Source of the DNA: Arenicella chitinivorans
GTDB taxonomy: Bacteria; Pseudomonadota; Gammaproteobacteria; Arenicellales; Arenicellaceae
Assembly: GCF_014651515.1 (NCBI RefSeq)
Contig: NZ_BMXA01000001.1
Location: 744,001-808,000 of the forward strand
Direction: 5' to 3'
DNA length: 64,000 bases
The notes beneath the pieces were generated by a model. It made no database searches, had not been told where the DNA came from, and saw only the letters and a list, made by a program, of their open reading frames with translations. Made by a program: the position numbers and the translations under genes. Positions within the stretch are counted from its first letter, which is position 1, and each line of letters begins with the position of its first letter. This document shows, one piece after another, positions 51,739 through 62,500 of this stretch.

Positions 51739-52644
51739 TTAATTGAGCTGCATATTGAAGAAGTCAATCGTACGTGACCATGCGAGCTCCGCTGCATCAG
51801 CGTCATATCGGCTGGTGGAATCATTGTGAAAGCCGTGATTTGTATCCGCATAAGTATGCGCAGTGTAGTTGACCTTGTTTTGTCGCAAGACTTGCTCATA
51901 GGCAGGCCAGCTGGCGTTAACGCGGTCATCCTTTTCTGCAAAGGTGAGCAGAAGTGGTGCTTTTACATTGCTCACCAATGATGCGTCGGCAGGTGTGCCG
52001 TAATAGGGGGCTGCAGCGTCGACTAAAGTCGGCGCTGCAGCGGCGAGGTAATTACTGATATAGCCGCCAAAGCAAAAGCCGACTACGCCTAACTTTCCAT
52101 TGCCATTGGCATGGGTGCGTAGGAACTGCGCGGCCGCGATAAAGTCCTGCTCGATTTTGTCACGCGACAAAGAACGTTGCATTGCGCGCCCTTGATCATC
52201 GTTACCTGGGTAACCACCGAGTGGGTATAAGGCGTCTGGTGCGAAAGCGATAAAGCCCAGCTTGGCTAAGCGGCGGGCCACATCTTCTATGTAAGGGTTT
52301 AATCCACGGTTTTCATGGACCACCAAAACCACAGGCACTGGGTGTTTTATGTCTCTTGGGGTCACTAAGTAGCCGCGGCCTTCGCCATGGCCCTGTGGCG
52401 AGGGAAATGTTTGATACGTGGCCTGAATTGAAGGGTCATTAAACGAGACCTGTTCAGCCAATGCGTAATCCGGCAGCAGCGCTGCGGCCAGAGTGTTTAC
52501 CGTTAGACCTGCAATTGCCAAGGTCCCAAGTCGCTGGAGAAATGTGCGTCTGTCAATATCGCCATGTGCGTATTCGTCGTACCAATCAAACGCTTGTTGC
52601 GGAATTTGGTTGGTCGGAATTGCGGATTTTCCTTCGCTTCTCAT
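51739..52644 (-). CDS. Tat-exported dienelactone hydrolase family protein
   Basis: A 301-residue alpha/beta hydrolase. A twin-arginine motif (DRRTFLQRLGTLAIAGL) about residues 31-48 precedes a hydrophobic stretch and cleavage after ALA (residue 63), so the enzyme is folded before export. The nucleophile is Cys191 in GFCFGGYI, as in DLH enzymes, with Asp in AEKDDRVN and His in NHGFHN completing the triad. Other DLH marks are VVLVVHENRGLNPYIEDVARRLA (in blocks). These enzymes act on dienelactone or other esters; the in vivo substrate is unknown. It converges with the preceding gene. Confidence 0.88.
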   Translation of the reverse strand: MRSEGKSAIPTNQIPQQAFDWYDEYAHGDIDRRTFLQRLGTLAIAGLTVNTLAAALLPDYALAEQVSFNDPSIQATYQTFPSPQGHGEGRGYLVTPRDIKHPVPVVLVVHENRGLNPYIEDVARRLAKLGFIAFAPDALYPLGGYPGNDDQGRAMQRSLSRDKIEQDFIAAAQFLRTHANGNGKLGVVGFCFGGYISNYLAAAAPTLVDAAAPYYGTPADASLVSNVKAPLLLTFAEKDDRVNASWPAYEQVLRQNKVNYTAHTYADTNHGFHNDSTSRYDADAAELAWSRTIDFFNMQLN

Positions 52645-52718
52645 TACGTTTCTCCAGAGGTGATATTTTGGTTGCAGTACGATACTACTGGCGCAGCATC
52701 AACACAAAGTGATGGCCG

Positions 52719-54467
52719 TTACTTTTCTTGGTGTACTTCTGCTTGCTGTTGCGCCAGCCACCGGTCGAAAAGTTCTTCCAAGGTTGCTAACGGCAAGCTA
52801 CCATTGCGCAGAATTTGATCGTGAAATGCGCGCACGTCAAAGTTAACCCCCAAGGCTATTTCTGCTCTCTGTCGTAGCTCGCGAATCTTAAGTTCGCCTA
52901 TTTTGTACGACAGTGCCTGTGCCGGCCACGTGATGTAGCGGTCAATCTGTGCGACGACGTCCGCCATACTTAGAGCGGTATGCGCGGCCAGGTAGTCGAT
53001 CGCTTTTTCACGTGACCAGCCCTGTGCGTGCATCCCGGTGTCGACAACGAGTCGACAAGCTCGCCACATTTCATAGGTTAAGCGACCAAAGTCACTATAT
53101 GGGTCTTGGTAAAACCCCATTTCCTTTCCTAACCGTTCTGAATAGAGGCCCCAACCCTCACCGTAAGCTGAGTGATACAGGGTTTTGCGAAATTCCGGCA
53201 CATCGAGTTCCATGGCGATCGAGCTTTGAAAGTGATGCCCCGGCTCAGCTTCGTGAAGGGTCAGCGCTTCCAGGTTGTAAAGGGGTTGTGATTTCAAGTC
53301 CTGGGTGTCGATAAAATAGGTGCCGGAGGTGGTACCGCTGCCGTCCGGCGCCACATAATAGGCGCCGCCGTCTGGACTTGGTTTGATATCGAACGTACTG
53401 CGTGGCAATAAACCGAACCATTTCGGCAGTTGTGCCGCAGCCTTGCGTGTTATGTAGCTCGCCTTCTCCAATAGGTCTTGTTCTGAGTCCGTGTAAAACG
53501 CGGGTTCGGTGCGTAGGTAGCTAACGAACTCAGTGAAATTACCCTTGAACTCAAGCTGATTGATGATGGTGTTCATCTCAGCTTTGATGCGAGCGACTTC
53601 GTCCAGTCCCATTTGATGTATCTGATCGGCGCTCAGTTGCGTAGTCGTGTAGTACTCAATCAAATATTGGTAATAGTCTTTGCCGTCTTCGAGCGCAGTA
53701 ATGCCGACGTCTTGGCGACAGTTCGGCATATACTCGGTGGTGAAAAATGTAAAGAAGCGCTGGTATTCGGGAATGATGACATCACGTATTAGCTGGCGAG
53801 CAGACTTCGTGATACGGGCCTGGTCGTTCGCTGAAATGGTATTTGGCATGCGCGCGATTGGCGCGTGGAAAACGCTTTGGTTAACATCCAACACAATGTG
53901 CTTGCTGATCGTTTTTTCGTAATTTGTAACGCTCTCACAATAATGCGTATACCCTTTATCAATTGCGGCACGGAGGTTCGTGATATGCGCTTGATTGAAA
54001 CGAGGAAAATCAGCCAGACTCACTAGATAGTTCTCGTAGTCAGCAAGGGTCAGAAACGACATGTTGGCGGGAGCACCAGCAAAGTAGGAATGAAAACCGG
54101 CGTATTTGTTTAACGGAAAAAGATGGTCGAACTGCTTGTAACTCGCGGCTTCAGTTTCGCGCTCATATTTGAACAACTTGAAGGTGACCAGGTCGGCATC
54201 ATTCATGCTGTCGGTATTCAGTGCTGATAGCCGGTTAAGTATAGATTGATTGAAGACAGCCCGCCGCGAGCGACCCGCTGGTGAGACGTCAGGCAGTTTG
54301 CCGTTCATTCGAAATGTGTCTGGGTCCTTGCGAAAGAAAATTTGCTCTTGGTTTGCTTCGGACCAATGGTCGTGCAAAATGGCGTTTAGATTGTCTGACG
54401 CCGCTTGGCTGTGCCACGAGAATAAGATACTGCATGCGAATACAAAGCGTAGAGAGTGTCGTAACAT
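52719..54467 (-). CDS. secreted DUF885 metallopeptidase
   Basis: A 582-residue protein with a signal peptide (MLRHSLRFVFACSILFSWHSQA). The start at 54467 is chosen because the signal peptide starts there, though no good ribosome site is visible and the longer frame from 54521 remains possible. The HEAEPGHHFQ motif plus GEGWGLYSERLG is the zinc-binding signature of DUF885, related to M32-like peptidases. Members hydrolyse short peptides. It is divergent from the VF530 gene and separated by 74 bases from the DLH gene on the same strand. The substrate is unknown. Confidence 0.88.
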   Translation of the reverse strand: MLRHSLRFVFACSILFSWHSQAASDNLNAILHDHWSEANQEQIFFRKDPDTFRMNGKLPDVSPAGRSRRAVFNQSILNRLSALNTDSMNDADLVTFKLFKYERETEAASYKQFDHLFPLNKYAGFHSYFAGAPANMSFLTLADYENYLVSLADFPRFNQAHITNLRAAIDKGYTHYCESVTNYEKTISKHIVLDVNQSVFHAPIARMPNTISANDQARITKSARQLIRDVIIPEYQRFFTFFTTEYMPNCRQDVGITALEDGKDYYQYLIEYYTTTQLSADQIHQMGLDEVARIKAEMNTIINQLEFKGNFTEFVSYLRTEPAFYTDSEQDLLEKASYITRKAAAQLPKWFGLLPRSTFDIKPSPDGGAYYVAPDGSGTTSGTYFIDTQDLKSQPLYNLEALTLHEAEPGHHFQSSIAMELDVPEFRKTLYHSAYGEGWGLYSERLGKEMGFYQDPYSDFGRLTYEMWRACRLVVDTGMHAQGWSREKAIDYLAAHTALSMADVVAQIDRYITWPAQALSYKIGELKIRELRQRAEIALGVNFDVRAFHDQILRNGSLPLATLEELFDRWLAQQQAEVHQEK

Positions 54468-54571
54468 AGGGGGAGACGCTGGGCAAGGTTGAGTGATTTT
54501 ACGTTCAGTATAGCAAGACATTGCCGCTAAATTCGATGCACGGGTGCATGGGCCGTGGTACGCTTTGCGAC

Positions 54572-55075
54572 ATGCAGCAACACCTCATAAATCATCCATT
54601 AAATGGCATCAAATTGCCCGACCTAGTACAAACCTTGGTGGATTGTTACGGTTGGGATATTCTGGCTGCGCAGATCAACATTAACTGCTTCAAAAGTAAT
54701 CCCAGTGTTGCATCAAGTGTTACATTTCTGCGTAAGACTGATTGGGCTCGTCATCGACTTGAAGCATTTTATTTGTATCGTTTTCGACAGTTCCCACTCC
54801 CGAGCGAAATTCAACACGCGTTGCCGCCGCGCGAACGTGAAGTTGATATCTCGCAAAATGATAGGCCGCCCGCGGCGTTGACGCTCGATGATCCAGAATT
54901 TTTCGACGACCCTAATACGGGGTGGCAACCGACCCCAAAGGACGGAATGCGAGCTCGACACACTCGTAAACAGGTGGTCGGTGCAACCGTGCCACAACCT
55001 GACTCGGTGGCATCGTCATCGGGGAAGAAAACCGACCCCTGGTCAAAGTGGCGTGCGAAACAAAATGACGATTAA
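54572..55075 (+). CDS. VF530-family DNA-binding protein
   Basis: A 167-residue protein. The VF530 domain spans about residues 1-70: HPLNGIKLPDLVQTLVDCYGWDILAAQININCF, SNPSVASSVTFLRKTDWARHRLEAFYLYR (in blocks), the highly conserved helical signature. The rest is a low-complexity, basic and Pro-rich tail (KTDPWSKWRAKQND). The start at 54572 is at the usual domain beginning, but upstream ATGs (54521, 54548) are in frame. VF530 folds as a small DNA-binding domain (known from a structure); the role in the cell is unknown. A strong terminator follows. Confidence 0.85.
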   Translation: MQQHLINHPLNGIKLPDLVQTLVDCYGWDILAAQININCFKSNPSVASSVTFLRKTDWARHRLEAFYLYRFRQFPLPSEIQHALPPREREVDISQNDRPPAALTLDDPEFFDDPNTGWQPTPKDGMRARHTRKQVVGATVPQPDSVASSSGKKTDPWSKWRAKQNDD

Positions 55076-55095
55076 ACGTGATACGCAGGCAAAAA

Positions 55096-55119
55096 AAAGC
55101 GCTCTTGGTCGAGCGCTTT
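55096..55119. terminator. bidirectional rho-independent terminator
   Basis: AAAGCGCTC (55096-55104) and GAGCGCTTT (55111-55119) form a perfect 9-bp stem with a 6-base loop. On the left is a run of eight A, which reads as a U tract on the minus strand, and on the right TTTATTAATAGTTTT. It ends both the VF530 (+) and the 55142-56236 (-) transcripts. Confidence 0.85.
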
Positions 55120-55141
55120 ATTAATAGTTTTGAGGGTTAGA

Positions 55142-56236
55142 TCAGCCGTCATTCTTGAAGGTAATCATGGTTTCAAGACCACTGGTGCCGACCGGTTGCC
55201 CATTTTGACTGGCTGGGATATAACGATATCCGTCTAAGGCTTTCATCGCGGAATCAACCAACTTACGTCCGCCCTCGTAATCGAGCAGTTTCGCATTGCG
55301 CACAAACCCTTCGGAGTCAATATCATATGATACGCGCACGTAGCCTTCAGGTAGCGTATTGCGATCGTTCGCGTCCATCGCCAGTAGAGGTCGGACTACA
55401 AGTTCAGGTTCACCGCCCTGCGTGGCCGGTGCGGCTGATGCAAGTGCGATTACATGCTGGGTTGCGCGTTTTGGCTTGCCAATAGCGTGATAGGCTTCAA
55501 TTAGTTTGCGGTGTACAGTGCGCTCAAATTCATTCGACGGCGTCGTCGGGTCATTAAATGTGGCCACAGTCTTTTTAAGGTTGGCCGCCATGCCGCGTGC
55601 GTTGCCGGTCATGCGGTCCATTTCGGCTAGTTGAAAAGCCGCCTGTCCCGTTTTGCCAGAGAAGGGACCGTACATGCCGTCGTAGATTTTATACGCGTCG
55701 GTGAAGTATTCCGACGCGGTTTGGAATTGGCTTTGTCCAGCGAATGCACTACCAGCTTGCATGTTGAGCTTGGCCAACATGGTTGAATCCCGTCCAAACA
55801 CATCTTTTGCCAAGTCAAAAGAGCGATTGAAATCGTCTTCGGCTTGTTCGAACTTACCCATCAACGCCTGAGCTGTGCCGATATCCATTAATACCGTGAT
55901 CAGCTTCTCAGAGTCTGAGCCAAAGGTCTGGGTATAGATGCTGAGGGCTTCATTGAGTGGCGTGATGCCATTGACATCACCTAATTGCACAAGTGCATGG
56001 CCTAACTGCTCAGCCAATGTTGCCTGTTCGGCGCTATTAGCACTGTATACGCTTTGACCCAGTGTGTAAGCTTGCTGAGCGTGCGTCTTGGCTTCTTGCC
56101 ACTGACCACCTTCCGCTAAACGATAGTAGTGCCCTTGATGTTTCAGAATTTGTTCAGGTGTGGCACCGTCTTGAGCCGCTGCGGACTGGATCAGTACGAC
56201 CGTTAACACTGAGCTTAAGATTGAGGTAATTTTCAT
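55142..56236 (-). CDS. periplasmic TPR protein with TonB-like C-terminal domain
   Basis: A 364-residue protein with a signal peptide (MKITSILSSVLTVVLIQSAAAQ). Tetratricopeptide-like helix pairs occupy about residues 30-260 (for example EQATLAEQLGHALVQLGDVNG, GTAQALMGKFEQAEDDFNRSF in blocks). The last 90 residues, LPEGYVRVSYDIDSEGFVRNAKLLDYEGG, then GYRYIPASQNGQPV, are a TonB C-terminal fold, usually a partner of outer-membrane receptors. There is no membrane anchor other than the signal peptide, so it may be a soluble periplasmic adaptor. The gene ends at the shared terminator. Confidence 0.88.
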   Translation of the reverse strand: MKITSILSSVLTVVLIQSAAAQDGATPEQILKHQGHYYRLAEGGQWQEAKTHAQQAYTLGQSVYSANSAEQATLAEQLGHALVQLGDVNGITPLNEALSIYTQTFGSDSEKLITVLMDIGTAQALMGKFEQAEDDFNRSFDLAKDVFGRDSTMLAKLNMQAGSAFAGQSQFQTASEYFTDAYKIYDGMYGPFSGKTGQAAFQLAEMDRMTGNARGMAANLKKTVATFNDPTTPSNEFERTVHRKLIEAYHAIGKPKRATQHVIALASAAPATQGGEPELVVRPLLAMDANDRNTLPEGYVRVSYDIDSEGFVRNAKLLDYEGGRKLVDSAMKALDGYRYIPASQNGQPVGTSGLETMITFKNDG

Positions 56237-56757
56237 TGTCGCTTCCTGGTACTAGAAATGATGGTGCTTCTAATAAGCGGGTCACGGTTCTATGCGCGCA
56301 TTCGAGTTGCACCCTAGGCATCAGTAAATGCACCTGTTTGCTTCTCATCAATGCGTATAGAACAGTTCGCCGTGTCGCTGATATTGTGAGGGGATGCGTC
56401 AGAATTCGCGATGACGTTAATCAATGTCACCACACCACAGCACGCCGTTGTGCTGGAAACCGCTCACAGAATAAAGATCGGACAACTTAGCTAAATCGCA
56501 CAGTGCAGGCAGCTAGAGAAATAACGTTCGCCTGAACTCGCGGAAACCCAATAACCGCTTATCAAGAAATCTGTACGCTGTCCAATATTATAAGTTTGTA
56601 ACAATCAAGTCACGTGCCAATGGGTTATTAACCCAATATATTCATGGAATATCGCTTTTTATTTAATGGGTTAAGGATGGAAAGCGATTGAAACGACCAA
56701 GTTCTGCGGGTCGGATTGACTATATTTTAACTGCGCAGCACGTGCGCATTGTCTAAG
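56237..56757. other. 521-base region between two minus-strand genes, with a 15-bp dyad
   Basis: It must hold the promoter of the TPR gene (start 56236). TGGGTTA-T-TAACCCA (56621-56635) is a perfect palindrome, and a half-copy, TGGGTTA, recurs near 56660, suggesting an operator or a short repeat. No gene, tRNA or terminator is evident elsewhere in the gap. Confidence 0.45.
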
Positions 56758-59172
56758 TTATCGTTTAGAGTGCAAAGTATTGTTGTTCGTCGGGTTGAAT
56801 GCTTCATTGACGGATAGTTGATTGGTTGGCGTGCGCAACTCAATTGTTGCTGGTGACAAGCATACTTGATCTGAACAGGCCTGGATTCTAAGCTCAAGCT
56901 TAGCAACTGCGCATTCGGGTGAACTTTGGCGTAGTTTTGCATTTATTGTGATGTCGCCATCGAAAACCAGCAGTGGGTCTTTTTGAAATCCGAGTTCAAC
57001 CTGCTTCGCCGATGGGAAGTTTATCGAGTCTATCGTAGTGCAACTGTTGTCCTTGGTACTCAAACTGGTGGGAATAAGGTATTCGTTTAAGACGTTGTCG
57101 GCATTGATATGCCAACCAGCTTGGATTGAAATTACGACAGATAGGCGGTTCTCATTAAGGCTGGAAGAGACGCGGACTTTTCCGCGAGCAGCATAATGAG
57201 GTTGCAAAGCCTCTCCTTCGATTAACATGCTCGCCGCCATTAATAGTCCGCTGGCAGACTCGGGAGCAGCGTGTATTTGTGATGAAAAATGCGCAATCAC
57301 AGCGCGGGCGTGATCTCGATATTGGATGTCGCCAGTTCGATGGAAAAGACGCGCTAGATTCTGTGCTGCAACAGAGTTTCCCGAATACATCGCGTCGTCT
57401 CTTGCGGTAATGATTGGTACGACAAGGCCGCGTTGCAAATGTTTATTGCTGATCAAGAATGCACCGGTTTTTTCGTCACGGAAGTCTTTTAGCATTCGCT
57501 GCGTCAGCGTTTCGGCTCGCCGTAACCACTTTGCCTCGGTGGTGGTGTCAAAAATGTCCAGATAAGCACGAACGAGGTTGGTGTAGTCATCCAGCGTCGC
57601 GTCGATGCGTTGTTTGGGACTGTGAATGCGAGCCAGCCCGGCGTCTGCGGAGTACGCGGTGTCCCACAGCGATTCAGCGATTTGTTCGGCAGTTCGTTGA
57701 TAGTGGGGCTGATTGATTGCCTCAAAGCCACTTATTAAGGCGGAGATGGCCAGTCCATTCCAAGCAGTGATTGTCTTGCGGTCTACAGCGGGGGGAGTGC
57801 GTCTCTCTTGACGCAATATCCGTAATTTGTGCAACACTTGTGATGCTGACAGGTCGGTGCTGCGTTCAATCTCCGAATGGCGCCAGAGAACGTTTTTACC
57901 CTCAAAATTACCCTGTGGCGTCACGCCCAGCAGGGTTTCAGCCGTGCCTAATTCAGCCTCCGTCAACTTCGATTTGAGCTCGGTATATGGCCAGACGTAG
58001 AATTTACCTTCGTCACCATCACTCTCAGCATCCAGGGCTGAATAAAAGCCACCTGCGTTACCGTCACGTTGCGATAGCATAAAATCAAAAGTGCGTTTTG
58101 CAACCTGTTTAAAACGTGGGTTTCGTGTGAACTGATATGCTTGCGCATAGACTTGCGCCAACTGTGCTTGGTTATACAACATTTTTTCAAAGTGAGGTAT
58201 GCGCCACTCAGCGTCAACGCTGTAGCGATGAAAGCCGCCGCCAACGTGATCATGTAAGCCGCTGTCTGCGAGCGTTTCTAAGCGCTGGCTTAGGCGTTGC
58301 ATTAATTCAGCGTCTGCGTGACGAATACTTTGTTGCATCAGGAACAGCATTTCCGGTTCGCGCGGAAATCCAGGCTCGTTATAGCGAGGGGCGGCAAACA
58401 GTTTGCTGCTAATTCGGTCACGCGCGCTCGTCAAGGTTTCGTGATCTATCGAATGCGCAGTCTTGGCCACCGCACTGAGCTTGTTCATTTCTGTTTTTAA
58501 TCGGCTAGCCTGTTCCAGAATGGCCGGTCGCCGTTCGGTCCAAGTGCTGCTTATTTTTTCCAACAAATTTAAAAACTGCTGAGGCGGAAAATACGTACCA
58601 CCAAAGAAGGGTTCGGCATCCGGAGTGAGCACCGCGGTTAATGGCCAGCCGACTTTGCCCGACAGCATTTGGACCGCAGTTAAATAGGTTTCATCGATAT
58701 CCGGGTGTTCCTCTCGATCGACCTTTATCGCAATGAAATGCTGATTTATATACTTAGCAATGGTTAAATCTTCAAAGCTTTCTCGTTCCATTACGTGACA
58801 CCAATGACAAGTGGAATAGCCGATCGACAGGAGAATAGGTTTGTCTTCCTGTTTAGCTTGCTCGAATGCCTTTGGTGTCCACGCGTGCCAGTCGACAGGA
58901 TTGTGCGCGTGTTGCAGTAAATAGGCCGAGTTTTCATGGATTAGGTCATTGGTATACAGTGGCGCGCCCGCCGTATCTAGGTGTCGCGTGCGAATTGGGT
59001 AGGTGCCCTTTTTTTGGATAAACGCTTGTTTGTTTGATATCGGTTGTTGCCCACAAGCGGTCAGCGAACTAATCAGTAGAAGCGCAATGACAGCGCAGGC
59101 AAGTTGTCTGGCTTGCAAGCGAATTAATTTTGCCCCATCTCGCCAATTGTTCAACAGCAATTGCTCTATCAC
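56758..59172 (-). CDS. DUF255 thioredoxin-like lipoprotein with DsbD-alpha-like C-terminus
   Basis: An 804-residue protein. A lipobox LTAC (Cys at about residue 40) follows a hydrophobic stretch, so it is a predicted lipoprotein. The N-terminal thioredoxin fold has [14 protein letters not shown] (about 119-132), and the DUF255 (SSP411/YyaL) body continues with [15 protein letters not shown] and [24 protein letters not shown] (in blocks), with a six-hairpin glycosidase-like domain. An extra C-terminal domain (about 670-785: [31 protein letters not shown]) matches the DsbD-alpha periplasmic thiol domain, an unusual fusion. Start codon is GTG; a TTG at 59118 is a shorter option. The role may be thiol redox in the periplasm. 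Confidence 0.87.
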   Translation of the reverse strand: MIEQLLLNNWRDGAKLIRLQARQLACAVIALLLISSLTACGQQPISNKQAFIQKKGTYPIRTRHLDTAGAPLYTNDLIHENSAYLLQHAHNPVDWHAWTPKAFEQAKQEDKPILLSIGYSTCHWCHVMERESFEDLTIAKYINQHFIAIKVDREEHPDIDETYLTAVQMLSGKVGWPLTAVLTPDAEPFFGGTYFPPQQFLNLLEKISSTWTERRPAILEQASRLKTEMNKLSAVAKTAHSIDHETLTSARDRISSKLFAAPRYNEPGFPREPEMLFLMQQSIRHADAELMQRLSQRLETLADSGLHDHVGGGFHRYSVDAEWRIPHFEKMLYNQAQLAQVYAQAYQFTRNPRFKQVAKRTFDFMLSQRDGNAGGFYSALDAESDGDEGKFYVWPYTELKSKLTEAELGTAETLLGVTPQGNFEGKNVLWRHSEIERSTDLSASQVLHKLRILRQERRTPPAVDRKTITAWNGLAISALISGFEAINQPHYQRTAEQIAESLWDTAYSADAGLARIHSPKQRIDATLDDYTNLVRAYLDIFDTTTEAKWLRRAETLTQRMLKDFRDEKTGAFLISNKHLQRGLVVPIITARDDAMYSGNSVAAQNLARLFHRTGDIQYRDHARAVIAHFSSQIHAAPESASGLLMAASMLIEGEALQPHYAARGKVRVSSSLNENRLSVVISIQAGWHINADNVLNEYLIPTSLSTKDNSCTTIDSINFPSAKQVELGFQKDPLLVFDGDITINAKLRQSSPECAVAKLELRIQACSDQVCLSPATIELRTPTNQLSVNEAFNPTNNNTLHSKR

Positions 59173-59514
59173 GTATTTAGTTCCCGTGGTGTCCAGATAA
59201 ACGTCAAGCTGGCTAATTTGTTAGAAAGACTCTATGCTAACACTTAAATAAGAGTGGGGTAGCAGCTGCTGCTTTGGGTAACACTCGGTATGTTTCATCT
59301 GCGCTCGGGGTATGAATAATGGATTATATGGGCACGATGGCATCCGTAGTGGGGTAAGAGAGCTGTTGCAAACCAAAGAATAAGAATCAATTTTGAGCGT
59401 GAATATCAACATTGTTAATGCAAGAGTTAACGTGGCTCTTGGTCGTTTTTTTTCGACAGCGGACTGCACCGCTAATTCAAAGGTGACTGTCGCTAACCGA
59501 GGCATGGTAGGTGT
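59173..59514. other. 342-base divergent region
   Basis: It carries the promoters of the DUF255 gene (-) and the glycosyltransferase fusion (+). The sequence is mostly AT-rich with no clear palindrome or RNA structure. A short antisense frame (59221-59505) has no credible domain. Confidence 0.35.
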
Positions 59515-62500
59515 ATGTTAATGCCGCGTGAAAAGCGGCTGGCCTGTTTGGTGGTCGGTATGCATCGTTCGGGAACGAGTGTGCTCTCGGGCATGGTTGC
59601 GGAATTGGGTGCCACACAAGGTAAGACGATGATGGCGGCCAAGCCTGAGAATCCTAAAGGATTTTGGGAAAATGAGCTCGTCGTCCAGCTGAATGATCAG
59701 ATTCTACATACGCTTGGCGCACGATGGGATATCCCACTGCTGGAGCCTTGGGACGAACACCTCGACTTTGTTCTGGGGCTTTTTTCCGAACGCGCTAAAA
59801 CTATTATTGTTGATGACTTCAATCATGCGGATTTTATCTCCCTAAAAGATCCACGAATAGCCAATTTATTACCATTTTGGAAGTCAGTCCTACGTGACCT
59901 TGGCTATGAAATTCGAATGGTACAGATAGTGCGTGCTCCTATTGAGGTTTTCCAGTCGATCAATAAACGCAATGGGTTTACTCATTCGCATTCGGATACG
60001 CTGTGGTTGGATTCGATATCCGCTTGTTTAGATGCTCCAGTCGATGAGGTTTTACTGATAAATCACGAATCCCTCCATACTCTGCAAGAGAGCGTGGTAA
60101 CGGCAATGAGTCAGTATCTGCAGTTGCCTGAATCTGGTGTGCCGGACGCATTGGCCAAGTTCAGTACGCAATGCTATGACCCTGGACTGCGTCATTTCTC
60201 TAAACCTGCGATGCAACCTGCGTTGACGGTCGCCGACTCCGTCTACGCACTGCTCGAGGTGTTTCAAGAGCCGACCGTGCTTAGTGCAACTGAGCTGGGA
60301 CAGCTTCGCCAAAAACTCGTTGACCTGTATTCCAAGCACCAAGCGTTTAAAGATAAGCTCGAAATCTATCTGACAGCTATTTCTTCGGTTGACTGCTTAC
60401 GGCATAAGTCTGCTCCAGATCAGCGTCCTACGAGTGTGAGCGCCAGAGTGTTCAGTTTGTTTGAAGCGACTTTGAAAGTTGATCAGGGCGAATCGGATAC
60501 ACAAGTTAAAGAAGCGCTCGAGAGAGCGACGTTCGACGCGCAACAGAACCAAGCTCTGATGGAGCGCATTAACCTGTTGGAAACAAATCTTGCCGTATTG
60601 GACTCGGCAAGCACACAAAAAGCGATTTGGGCCGAAAGGCGCTATCAGCGTGCATCAAGGAGTTTTCTCCACGCAGTCAAACAACGCCGAGATATCGAAG
60701 AAAAAATTTCTGAAATCGAAGGTCATTATCACAAGCTCGAAGAACATTTCTACTCGATTGATACATTGCGTAGTGACCTGGCCGATTGGAAAGGAATGTT
60801 TACTGAGCAGGCGCTTGAATTTGGACGTCGGTTCGATCACGTATTAGAACAGGTCTGGCAAACAACTAGATGGAAAATGGGGGATCGTATTGTCGAGTTG
60901 CTCAATAAATTGGTTGGTCGGCAAGAAAGCTGCGAAAGTAAAGAAGTGTTGGCGCGCATTCAAAGTGACTATCGTCATTGGGGTGAGAGTCTTGCGAAAG
61001 ACTATCTGCCCCCGGTTGTTGACGGTTTGCTCGAGGATGCTAAAGCTCAGTCAGCCCCGATAATAGACGCTGACAGTGTCATATTCGGTACAGGGGTAGC
61101 AACCTCGAAAGATGCTTTCGTAAAATCAGCGCAGGCGCGGCTTGACGCGTTTCTACAGAGCCAAGCAGAGTTGGATTTCTCGTTTGTAGACCGCCCTGAT
61201 CTGTCTGTGATTCTGGTGCTTTACAATCGTGCGGAACTGACCTTGCCGTGCTTGGAAGCGTTGCTGGCGAATAATGACAGTCTTAGCCTACAGCTGATCA
61301 TCATTGACAACGATTCAAGCGATCAAACAGCAATGCTTCTGGAGCGAGTTGTTGGTGCTGACATTATTGTCAATCAGAAGAATGTTGGCTTTCTGCGCGC
61401 CTGTAATCAAGCGCTGGAGCTGGTTAAAGCTGAGCAGACGCTGTTCCTGAATAATGATGCGTTTGTTTCACAAGGGGCAGTGGAGAGAGCTTATCGAGCA
61501 CTTCAAAGATGCGATAACGTCGGCGCGGTTGGCGCTAGAATCGTAGCATTGGATGGGTTGTTGCAGGAGGCTGGTTCAACATGTTGGTCGAATGGAACTT
61601 GTTTTGGATATGGTCGGGGCGAAGATCCGAATTCGTTCAAGTTTTTGTTCGAGCGAGAAGTCGACTACTGCTCTGGGGCGTTCTTACAGACCAAGACCAA
61701 CCTGTTAAAGCAGTTTGGTGGATTCGACGATCAGTTTGCACCAGCCTACTATGAGGATACGGACTACTGCCTAACCCTGAATGAGAATGGATTAAAGGTG
61801 TTATACGACCCTCAGGTAGTCGTCAGGCACTACGAATTCGGTGGCTCTGAAGGGTCAGGCTACGCGATTGAACTTTCGAATCGCAATCAGAAAAAATTTC
61901 TAGTCAAACACCGTACCCAGCTTGCAGGCCACAAACCTGCGGAGTCGGGCGATGTCGACAATGCACGGTTTGCCAGTGCGTGGCCAGCCAAAAAAATTCT
62001 CTACATAGATGACCGCGTACCGCATATGTATTTTGGTTCTGGTTTTCCACGATCAAACTTTATTGTGAACTGCCTTGCTGGTGCCGGATATCGAGTCTCA
62101 ATTCTGCCGCTGAACTTTCCCAATGAGGAATCAGTAACAAGTTTATACAGTGATATCGATCGACGAATAGAAGTGATTCCAAGTGTTGGGCGGCCTGAGT
62201 TTATGCAGTTTTGGGACATGCATAAAGGTTACTATGACTTAGTTTGGGTCAGTCGCCCGCATAATATGGAGTTTGTGCATCCGGTTATGGCTGCTGCGGG
62301 TGGCATTAAAAAAGTGGTCTATGATGCGGAAGCAATTTACGCAGATCGTGAGCATGCGCTTAGAAATCTTGGTCTAGGTAATTCCGAGCTTGAGTTAACC
62401 TATGACGAGATGGTTAAAAATGAGTTAGTTCTAGCGGCGTCGGCGGACGCGTTGGTGGCAGTGTCGAGACGCGATAGAGATATCATTGCATCAAACATCG

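Noticed and set aside
54521-54571. Longer start for the VF530 protein
   Set aside because: The domain begins near residue 18 of the long frame, and the extra residues (Cys- and Met-rich) do not resemble family N-termini; not excluded entirely.
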